Assembly: GCA_039707655.1 (NCBI GenBank) | Contig: CM077676.1 | Span: forward strand, 184,012,936 to 184,076,935 | Origin: Elymus sibiricus | Lineage: Eukaryota; Streptophyta; Magnoliopsida; Poales; Poaceae | DNA: 64,000 bases | Direction: 5' to 3' | Shown: positions 55,861 through 64,000 of the stretch, piece by piece | How positions within the stretch are numbered: position 1 is the stretch's first letter | How the letters are laid out: each line of letters opens with the position of its first letter | Notes under the pieces: model-generated | Told to the model about the DNA's origin: nothing | Database searches by the model: none | Seen by the model: only the letters and a program-made list of their open reading frames with translations | Position numbers and translations under genes: made by a program

Positions 55861-58734
55861 CACAACACCACTCCCTGATGTAAGATAGTCCAAACCCTAG
55901 ATCCACCTACAAAAACAAACACAAAAAATAGGGGAAAAATACATCTTATTAGCAAGTAGAAAATCAAACCACAGTTCAAAAGCAACTAAATCAAACCCTA
56001 GAATATAACAACTAAATCACAGCAACAACTATGAAGATGAACAGCAGCACATCAAGGCAAGCACAGCAACAAACAGTACTCAGAAACTTATTAGTATGTC
56101 ACAGACGCAAACTAGACTGCCAAATCAATAAGAGGAAAGGATGAAGCTACATCAGATCCAGCAGTAACCACCACACCACACCCTGCTTACATACATCTCA
56201 CAGGTAAAAATACCCACGGGGAAATGGAATCCACACAAGACTAAAGGCTAAAATAGCACACATACACGAAATCGAAGCATCTACCCACCACCTGCAGAAG
56301 AACCCTACCTACCCTTGCATCCAACCATCAGAAGAAAGGGGGGAGGCGGATGCGAGAGTGCACAGAAGAAACAGACAGCACGCGCTAGATCTGGCGAATC
56401 CTAAGAGCGAGCGTTGGGGGGAGGCAGCATTTGTACCTCTCCAGACGACGCTGATGCACGAATCCGTGGCAGTTCTTCCACCCCACGACGCCACGCGCAA
56501 CTTCAAACCGTAGAGACGGTTGCCAGCTTCGCTTCAAACCAGAAGAGAGTGGCCCGAGGGAGGGAGAGCGGGGCGTGGGGCAGAAATAGCAGCGGGGCGT
56601 GCGCGCCGGTTACTCCACCCACGAGCACAGGAGAATGCGACGACGAATTCGAGGGAAGTTTGGAGGAAGAGAGCGAGCGACAGAGAGGGAGAAGAGAGTG
56701 AGCGAGAGGGGGGGTTTCTGACAAGGTGGGCGAGCGGCGGGGGAGTTAATGACAGCTTTCTGACAGATGGTGGAGAGGCAGGGGATAATTACACATTAAC
56801 CCATCCACTACAAAAAAAATGCATCTATTCAAATATAAATGCACCATTTCAACACCATTCCAATAAAAATGCAGAATTTCAACACTCAATAAATAAAAAT
56901 AAAAATAAAATATAGATGATGCATGCATGTAATAAGAAAAGATTAAATAACAATCAGTACAAGTAAAAACACAAAAACACAAAATAAAATAAAATGTTGG
57001 CAACCCTTAGAAACCAAAAACAGAAGTTCAAATACACTAACAAAGGAAGTCCATATATAAATTAAAACAACCTCAGTTTAACAAAGGGGAAGTTCAAATA
57101 CACAAACAAAGGAAGTCCATCTATAACTAAATACACAACTTAGAAACAAAGGAGAAGTTCAAATTCACCGACACGCTAAGTCCAATTTTCAATAGAAAGC
57201 AAATTATATAACGGACTCGCCTCCGCATGCGACGACGCGGCATGCCGCGTCGTCCCCTGCTCCATCTCGTTCCTACCTAGGCCTCACCGGGGGGTCCCCG
57301 CGGACTCGCATCCGCTCGCCGCGGGGCCCCCCCGCTCGGCCTCGCGCTAACGCGGCAGTGCGCGTTTGGTTGACAGGCGCAATACGGTTATTCTAATTCC
57401 ACCCCCCATGCACGCACCCCAGAGCCACACCCCTAAGATAGATAGTGGGGTCACTGATGTGACGGACTCGCCTTCACATGCGACGACGCGGCACGCCGCG
57501 TCGTCGTTTGCTCCGGCTCGTTCCTAGTTCGGCCTCGCAGGGGGAGGGGAGGGGGGTCCCGACCACCCTCCCCCCCGGCTCGGCCTCGCGCTAACGCGGT
57601 AGTGCATGCTTGGTTGACAAGCGCAATGCGGTTTTCAATGATTAAAATATTTAAATCCAGAAAAAATTAATCAAAATTTAAATAAGAAGTTCAAATTGTA
57701 AAGACACAGAAGTTCGGGGTTTTGAAAAAACCTCAGATGAACATGTAAAAAAAAAGCAATTTATACTGGAGCAAAATCTAGTAAGTTCAGGTTACATACC
57801 TACTGAAGTTCTACTACTGTTCGAAGTATGAAAACATGTTGAAAAAATAAAAACTATGCGTGCATACTTGGGCCAATCCCATGGTTGCTCACGGGACAAT
57901 GTTAAAAAATCAAAACCAATTCAATAATGAAAATTACAAAAAAAGCAAACAAACAAATATAGAGCACAATGCTGCATTACCTTTCAATGTGGAAAACCAG
58001 AAGTTCAACCATGAATAACAAAGAAGTCCAGCTTCTACTACAGACCATGGATGATCCAAAAACTATCCCCGAACGAATTCGTTCGAAGCATAAAATCCTC
58101 TATGTCAGCTTAAAACACGTCCGCCAATATTTTTGAAAAGCTTTGCCAAATCCCTTCCTACAACAACAACGACGCGCCACCAATCTGTCCAAACGAAAAA
58201 CCACCCGTGCAACCGCCACGGGCGGAGCAAGATCCAATCGCCCGAATTCAAAGTGTATGGACCCTCCCGACTGAAATTGATGACGCAGGAATGCTTCAAT
58301 TTCACTAAAATACGCAAATCCACCGGCAATCTTCACAGGAAAATGACAAATCAACAGAAGCGGAGGAAACCACTCCCGCGGACGAAGAACACGACCCGAA
58401 ATCAAATCCGTTAGAAATAACAACAAATTGACCGTGAAACTCATACCTAAACCTAATTCCCATTGTGTTACAGGTTTGAGAACATCCAGTGCATGCATTA
58501 AACTTGTAACAGACACAAGTTCATCACGTCCCGAGAGCATAGCCGCCAACGAGCCAGATTCCGAAACAAAATGACCATTTAGATGCTACAAAGCGTATCC
58601 GGATTACACTTACATCACAAAGAACACGACGCACCAGAAAATTTTTCGCGGGAAGCCACGGTTGCGAAGATAGGACGAAGGTCGGGTTCTTACAGAGGGC
58701 AGTTCAGGTCGAACAACTCAGGAAGTTCAACCAA
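55861..58734. other. Right subterminal region of the MULE
   Basis: 2.9 kb without a gene I can support. About 56330-56760 is GC-richer with GAGCGAGAGAGAGG tracts on the plus strand and is probably the promoter and leader of the minus-strand Ulp1 gene. 56760-57200 is AT-rich. 57213-57630 holds two GC-rich palindrome blocks, followed by AT-rich DNA with GAAGTTC. A 149-codon minus-strand frame at 58100-58549 matches nothing I recognise. Confidence 0.5.
57213..57630. repeat. Two GC-rich blocks with long palindromes
   Basis: Block 1 (57213-57392) and block 2 (57463-57634) share GGACTCGCC, a CGACGACGCGG palindrome arm, TCGGCCTCGCGCTAACGCGG and GGTTGACA-GCGCAAT. A perfect 24-bp palindrome lies at 57231-57254; the other copy (57481-57506) is perfect except for its two central bases. 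GC content contrasts sharply with the AT-rich flanks. Confidence 0.85.
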
Positions 58735-58772
58735 GGATCAGAATATTATTCTGATCCCGTGATCAGAATAGT

Positions 58773-58773
<1 letters not shown>
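58735..58773 (-). repeat. Right terminal inverted repeat of the MULE
   Basis: Reads inward on the minus strand as CACTATTCTGATCACGGG then ATCAGAATAATATTCTGATCC; pairs with 30364-30402. The outer 25 bp are themselves almost palindromic. Confidence 0.8.
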
Positions 58774-58823
<50 letters not shown>

Positions 58824-59338
58824 CTCCTCAAGAAATGAAGAATAACCACAAATGATGAATTTGAAAAGTTTTGACGAAATTGCAAATGACGAAGAAAAAC
58901 TCAAATTCATGCAAGTCAAAAGTGGGTGGTGGCGTTACCCACCGTATAAGAACTATGATGATTTCAGACACCGCATAGAATTGTCGTAGGGTTCTAAGAA
59001 TCAAGTTCTTCATTAATTTCTTCACACTTAGAGGGTTAATCTTCATTGATTGAAGAAAAACATTACTTCGTGTGTTGTGCATCAAAGTCATTAAGAATGC
59101 ATAAGCGTTAGGATGTGTGTCCTTATCAAAGGACATTCGATGATTCTAGGATGTTTAGCTCACACCGCAACATGCAAAACCTTCTCTCATCCAAGGGCTT
59201 GGTGAAGATATCGGCAAGCTGGTCTTCTGTCTTCACGTGGTCGATGACGATGTCTCCCTTCAGCACATGATCACGAAGAAAATGGTGACGAATCTCAATG
59301 TGCTTCATCCTTGAGTGTTGCACAGGGTTGTGGGCGTA
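58774..59338 (-). mobile_element. Sirevirus-A, pol-end segment
   Basis: The third piece of the oldest element. It starts (plus strand) with the TA microsatellite (58776-58819), has about 300 bp of pol-to-ORF3 spacer without a gene, and ends with the RNase H terminus. It is cut at 59338 by the Athila-type element, so the rest of pol and the 5' LTR lie beyond the window. Confidence 0.75.
59126..59337 (-). pseudogene. RNase H C-terminus of Sirevirus-A
   Basis: About 70 codons on the minus strand: NPVQHSRMKHIEIRHHFLRD, then TEDQLADIFTKPLDERRF, stop at 59126-59128. This is the highly conserved end of Copia RNase H, which lies at the very end of pol. The catalytic part is missing because the Athila-type element cut the gene just upstream. 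The frame itself is open. It identifies the lineage and strand of the dismembered element. Confidence 0.8.
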
Positions 59339-61015
59339 TGATACGTCTCCAACGTATCTATAATTTATGAATTATTCATGCCATGTTTATTATAGTTTTG
59401 TATAATTTTGGTGCACTTTTATATGGCTTTTATATGATTTTTATGGACTAACATATTGACCTAGTGCCCAATACCAGTTGCTATTTTTTGCTTGTTTTTG
59501 GTTTTCCAGAAAATCCATATCAAATGAAGTCCAAATGCAGCGAAACTTTTTGACGATTTTTTCTGGAAGGAAACAGACCCAGGAAGCTTTGGGGGAGCAG
59601 CAAAAGACCCACAGGGGCCCCACAAGCCACCAGGGCACGCCACCCCCCCAGGCGTGCCCTGGTGCCTCGTGGGCACCCTGTGGCCCTTCTTTGCGTGATT
59701 CCAACGCTGAAAAATCATATATATTCAGAAACCCCCGAAAGTTAACCTAGATGAGTTTTTACGCCGCCGCAAGCCTCTGCTCCGAAGCGATCCTATCTGG
59801 AGCTCCGTTCCGGCACCCTGCCGGAGGGGGGAATCATCACCGGGGGCCACCTTCATCATCCCGGCGGTCTCCATGACGAGGAGGCAGTAGTTCACCCTCA
59901 AGGCTGAGGGTATGTACTAGTATCTATGTGTTTGATCTCTCTCTCTCGTGTTCTTGATTTGGCACAATCTTGATGTACCGCGAGCTTTGTTAATATAGTT
60001 GGATCATATGGTGTTTCTCCCTCTCTATCTTGTTGTGATGAATTGAATTTTTACCTTTGAGGTTTCACTATTATCAGATTGAATACTTTTATGGATTAGA
60101 GGGCACTTGATATATGTCTCGCATATGAATACCCGTGGTGACAATGGGGTATTATATTGATTCACTTGATATATGCTTTGGCACTCAACTCGCTGATTCC
60201 CGAGGTGACATTGGAGTAATCTATGCATAGGGGTTGATGCACGTTTTCATCCTACTTTCTCCGGTAGAAATCTTGGGGCACTCTTTGAAGTTCTTTGTGT
60301 TGGATTGAATATTATGAATCTGAAGTTGTTTGATGCGTATCGTATAATTGAATCATGGATACTTGTGGTGACATTGGAGTATCTAGGTGACATTAGAGTT
60401 GGTTGATGCGTATCATATGGTGTTATTTTAGTACGAACTCTAGGGTTGTTCGTGACACTTATAGGGATGGCTCAATAGATTGATCGGAAAAGATAACTTT
60501 GAGGTGGTTTCGTACCCTACAACAGTTTCTATCTTATGTTCTCCACAAATATAAACTTTGGAGTGATTCTTTATCGCACGTTGAGGGATTGTTATATGAT
60601 CCAATTATGTTAGCATTGTTGAGAGATTGCACTAGTGAAAGTATGAACCCTAGGCCTTGTTTTTAAGCATTGCAATACCGTTTGTGCTCACTTTTATCGT
60701 TTGTTACCTTGCTGTTTTTTTATTTTCAGATTACAAAAACTTATATCTACTATCCATACTACACTTGTATCACCATCTCTACGCCGAACTAGTGCACCTA
60801 TACAATTTACCATTGTATTGGGTGTGTTGGGGACACAAGAGATTTCTTGTATTTGGTTGCAGGGTTGTTTGAGAGATACCATCTTCATCCTACGCCTCCT
60901 ACGGATTGATAAACCTTAGGTCATCCACTTGAGGGAAAATTGCTACTGTCCTACAAAACTCTGCGCTTGGAGGCCGAACACGAGTCTACAAGAATGAGTT
61001 GTGTAGTAGACATCA
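59339..61015 (+). repeat. 5' LTR of the Athila-type element
   Basis: 1,677 bp from TGATACG to GTAGACATCA. The interior is low in coding potential. A GC-rich CCCCACAAGCC / GGGCACGCCACC segment (59610-59690) contrasts with AT-rich flanks. CATATATATTC near 59716 may be its TATA region. Confidence 0.75.
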
Positions 61016-61025
61016 AGCTCTTTTC

Positions 61026-61042
61026 TGGCGCCGTTGTCGGGG
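61026..61042 (+). other. Primer binding site of the Athila-type element
   Basis: TGGCGCCGTTGTCGGGG, 10 nt after the LTR end. This matches the usual Athila primer site (TGGCGCCGTTGCC...) except for one base; it is generally attributed to tRNA-Asp. Confidence 0.75.
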
Positions 61043-61138
61043 AGGTGAGTGCTTGAAGGCATATCTTTAGATCTTGCAATTGAATCTTTTAGTTTCTTGT
61101 TTATCACTAGTTTGGCTTATAAAAGAAAACTACAAAAA

Positions 61139-62932
61139 ATGGAATTGAGGTTGCCTCATATTATCCATCTTTATAATGTCTTTCGTGAAAATGATGGAGC
61201 GGAAAATTGTGCTCAATTGATAGAAGAAGAATTCAATAAAATGTTTTGCATAAAATCTTTGAATGATGAGCATGATTGCAATGTTGTTAGTATGAATTCT
61301 ATGAATATCTAAAATACTAAAGATGATTGCACTAGTCATGACAAAAATGTTTCTTATATGCATGTCAATTTTTGTGGAGTGCATAAAGTTTGTGAAGACA
61401 TGCCTTATAGGGATGATAGATTTTGTAAGAAGCATAAACATGATAGAACCAATTTTTTGCTCAAAGTGATAGATGAATTTGCTACAAAATTATGTTCTCT
61501 TTATCCTATTACTTGTGAACTTTGCAATAAAGTTGGTCACCTTAATTTTCAATGCATACTTTTTCATGATCGAATCATGGCTAAATATTGTAATGACTTG
61601 ACCACCCTTGAACTACATAATGAGCTTTATTTATTTTTGGGGTGTGAAGAATTGACACATAAAAATAGTTGGTTTGAAGTATTCATTCTCACAAGAGACA
61701 TTGAAAATAATTTAGAGGAAATCTATATGTTTTGTGTGGTAAATTGCAATGAGAATGCTTATATATCCAACTATAGAAAAATGGGAAAACAAATAGAATA
61801 TAAAAGAAGTACTAATGGAAGGGTAAAGATTCCCCCTTTCCCTCCTATTTTCTCTCATGATGAAACAGGTAACGAGGTGGAGCTTCCTATCCAACCAATC
61901 TCTTCAATAAGAAGCTCGGAAGAATTAAATAAACCCACACATAATGTGGTAAATAAAAAGAAAAGAAGGAAAAGTAGAGGTAAAGAGGTGTCTCTCCCAA
62001 ATAATGTTGCTCCTATTATTGTTGTACCTCATGAGAATGAATCAAAAATAATTGTGGAAGATGATACACTTGATGATGATTTTGTTATGCCTATTGCTTG
62101 TTGTGATGATTATGATTGGGAAGATAATGATACTTCTTCTGATATTGAAAATCTTTATGGCACCAACTTGGAGGAATATGTTAATAATTGTTATACTATT
62201 GGTGCTATTCATACTATTGATGATAATAGTGATAATGCTAATGATATGCAAACCAACAAGCTTGGGGATGCTATGTTTGATTGGAATGATATGTTTGAGA
62301 ATTTATTTGCTGCAAATAATGTTTTCCCTAAGCTTGGGGATGCTATGCTTAATGAAAATGATCTTTTTATTCCCCCTACTTTTGATGAGCAAATTTATTA
62401 TGATGATGACATGCCTCCTATCTATGATGATTATTGTGATGATACTTATGTTATGAAAAATAGTGAGTATTATTATTATAATACTTGTTATAATTATGAA
62501 AATCCTTTTACTGAACATCACTCTTTTAATGTGGAAACAATCTATAGTATTCGAGTTTCATACGATACTCCCACTATTATGAATGAGAAGAAAATTGCTT
62601 GTGTGGAGAGTAATAAAAATTCTATGCTCGTAGATCATGAAAAGAATGCTTTATGTGATAGATATATTGTTGAATTAATTCATGATGCTACTGAAAATTA
62701 TTATGAGAGAGGATCATATGCTTTTACATATCGCAATAATATCAAGTTCCCTCTCTATGTGTTGAAAGTTTTGAAGTTATGCTTGTTTTGCCTTCCTATG
62801 CTAGTTGATTTTTGCTCCCATAAACAATTTTCTCACAAAATCCCTATTCATAGGAAGTGGGTTAGGCTTAAATGTGATAGTCATATGCTTCATGATGCTC
62901 TCTTTGTGTTTCAATTCTTTACTTTTATGTGA
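61139..62932 (+). pseudogene. ORF of unknown function in the Athila-type element, one stop
   Basis: One frame from ATG at 61139 (MELRLPHIIHLYNVF), interrupted by TAA at 61310-61312, then open from 61358 to 62932 (about 597 codons in all). Visible features: a zinc-knuckle-like CELCNKVGHLNFQC (CX2CX4HX4C, about 61517-61558), a Lys/Arg patch (NKKKRRKSRGKE), then a long acidic, Asp/Tyr-rich region with the repeated phrase KLGDAM (62260-62270 and 62331-62347) and runs such as YYYYN. The C-terminus is hydrophobic (VLKVLKLCLFCLPMLVDF). It occupies the place of gag, and the knuckle suggests nucleic-acid binding, but I recognise no capsid domain. Probably encoded by non-autonomous elements; function unknown. 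Confidence 0.55.
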
Positions 62933-64000
62933 GCATCATTGAAATCATCATGCCTAGCTAAAAACGCATTAAAGAAAAGCGCTTGTTGGAAGACCACCCA
63001 ATATTTATACCTAATGGTTTTGTGTATTCACATGATTAATCTACTGTAGTAATCATATTTCATATGTTTTCTTTTAATAATGTGCCAAGTAAAGCCTTTG
63101 GGATAGTGTGGATACTTGTTGATTCGATTCTGTGCAAAAACAGAAACTTTTGCGTCCGGTGCTGGAATTTCTATTATGTACTGGAGAGAGAGAAAATTTT
63201 GAAATTTTTACAGAGCATTGGTTTACAATTTTTTTACGTTTTCCTAATTGTTCAGAATTTTTGGAGGTACAGAAGTATGGTTTTTAAATTTCTCACTACA
63301 TGCTGTTCTGTTTTTGACAGATTCTGTTTTTATTGCATAGTTTGCTTGTTTTAGTGTTTCCATAGCTTATATTATGAGATATAAATTGTGGAAATGATAG
63401 ACTACAGTAGGAATTATGTGAGAACAATTATGAATCTTGTATTTACAGTACCTAAGTGGATGATTTATTTTTATCATACTAACCTATCTCACAAGTTCCG
63501 TTAAGTTTTGTGTGATTGAAGTTTTCAAGTTTTGGGTGAGATATCGATATGAGGAGAATAAGGAGTGAAAAGACCCTAATATTGGGGATGCCCAGGGCAC
63601 CCCAAGGTAATATTCAAGTAAGACTCAAGCGCCTAAGCTTGGGGATGCCCCGGAAGGCATCCCCTCTTTCGTCTTCAACACTATCGGTAACCTCACTTGG
63701 AGCTATATTTTTATTCGTCACATGATATGTGTTTTGCTTGGAGCATTATTTTATTTTAGTTGGATTTGCTTTATTTTATTTAGAATAATGTTTTGTATCT
63801 TTTATTTCAATAAAATGCCAAGTATAGCCTTTACCATGCTCAGTTTGCAAGTTTATGTGTTGCTGTTTGAAAACAGAAAGTTTTCTGTTATGTCCAGAAT
63901 ATTCCTGAATAGTCAGAACATGATAAAAATCTGAATTTTTTACACAGTAAGCATGCATGAGTTCTTTATCACGTGGTAATTTTTCAGAATTATTGGAGTT
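62933..64000 (+). other. Non-coding internal region of the Athila-type element
   Basis: No gene seen. Two diverged copies of a unit of about 150-200 bp (63075-63260 and 63800-63960) share AATG(TG)CCAAGTA-AGCCTTT and AAAACAGAAA-TTTT. Between them lie GGGGATGCC/GGCATCCCC inverted words (63588-63665) able to form short hairpins. Confidence 0.5.

Larger units (their letters stand above)
30364..58773 (+). mobile_element. Giant Mutator-like transposon with FAR1 transposase and twin-Ulp1 gene
   Basis: A DNA transposon of about 19.4 kb once the 9,033-bp Angela copy is removed. The ends are foldback terminal repeats of about 39 bp. It carries two convergent genes: a plus-strand transposase (30756-45172) of the FAR1/MULE type and a minus-strand gene (46446-55860) with two Ulp1 protease domains. 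MULEs with Ulp1-like genes are known in plants (for example the Kaonashi group). Both genes carry disabling mutations, so this copy is not autonomous now. Its non-coding DNA is full of the heptamer GAAGTTC. The superfamily call rests on the transposase, not on the CACTA-like first bases. Confidence 0.8.
59339..64000 (+). mobile_element. Athila-type Gypsy element, left part (runs off the window)
   Basis: Starts TGATACGTCTCCAACGTATC, a terminus very common in Triticeae Athila-lineage families (Sabrina/WHAM group; exact family uncertain). It has a complete 5' LTR, a primer binding site and an ORF of unknown function, but no protease or RT within the visible 4.66 kb. The flanking 5 bp at 59334-59338 (GCGTA) should reappear after its 3' LTR outside the window. 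Confidence 0.75.

Noticed and set aside
58100..58549. 149-codon minus-strand frame near the right end of the MULE
   Set aside because: No domain, no splice support and no repeat of the element's known genes; kept only as a remark in the subterminal region.
31200..58720. GAAGTTC as heat-shock elements
   Set aside because: Heat-shock factor sites need GAAnnTTC with a two-base gap in repeated units; GAAGTTC has a one-base gap and copies are not phased.
61358..62932. A host zinc-finger gene
   Set aside because: It lies directly after an LTR and an Athila primer binding site in the same orientation, so it belongs to the retroelement.

Overview
This window is intergenic chromosome from a large, repeat-rich grass genome, most likely a Triticeae species (wheat, Aegilops, rye or barley group). 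I found no host gene, tRNA, rRNA or CRISPR array. The Triticeae call rests on a BARE-1/Angela/WIS-type Copia element whose LTR begins TGTTGGAAATATGCCC, on Sirevirus (Maximus-like) and Tat/Athila Gypsy elements, and on three-deep nesting that the target-site duplications resolve.

Layout. The oldest unit is a minus-strand Sirevirus (Sirevirus-A). It survives as three pieces: 1-523 (3' end and end of the env-like ORF), 26290-30363 (most of the env-like ORF) and 58774-59338 (end of RNase H). Three elements split or cut it. (1) A minus-strand Tat-lineage Gypsy element (524-26289, TSD TCAGG) has gag-pro-pol on the minus strand and a multi-exon antisense ORF on the plus strand. It contains a second Sirevirus fragment (Sirevirus-B, about 5291-10280) and a deleted plus-strand Gypsy element (18511-25644) that lies inside one of its LTRs and carries its own antisense ORF with a B3-like domain. 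(2) A giant Mutator-like DNA transposon (30364-58773, about 19.4 kb without its insertion) has a plus-strand FAR1/MULE transposase gene and a long convergent minus-strand gene with two Ulp1-type cysteine protease domains. A very young full-length Angela/BARE element (33554-42586, TSD TGAAC) sits in a transposase exon. (3) An Athila-type element starts at 59339 and runs off the right edge.

How the parts work. Each retrotransposon once carried its own machinery: Gag coat, protease, reverse transcriptase/RNase H and integrase. Only the Angela copy is still intact; it has one 1327-codon frame and two LTRs of equal length with two differences seen. In the MULE, the plus-strand gene would supply the DDE transposase and DNA-binding domains. 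The minus-strand gene would supply a SUMO/ubiquitin-like peptidase of unknown role. Both genes are now broken.

The least explained feature is in the MULE. Its non-coding DNA holds about 60 copies of the heptamer GAAGTTC, nearly all on the plus strand. They lie in introns and spacers of both genes and are almost absent from the nested and flanking elements. The foldback terminal repeats, the TA-microsatellite target, the twin GC-rich palindrome blocks and the duplicated Ulp1 domain make this element the best candidate for undescribed biology here.
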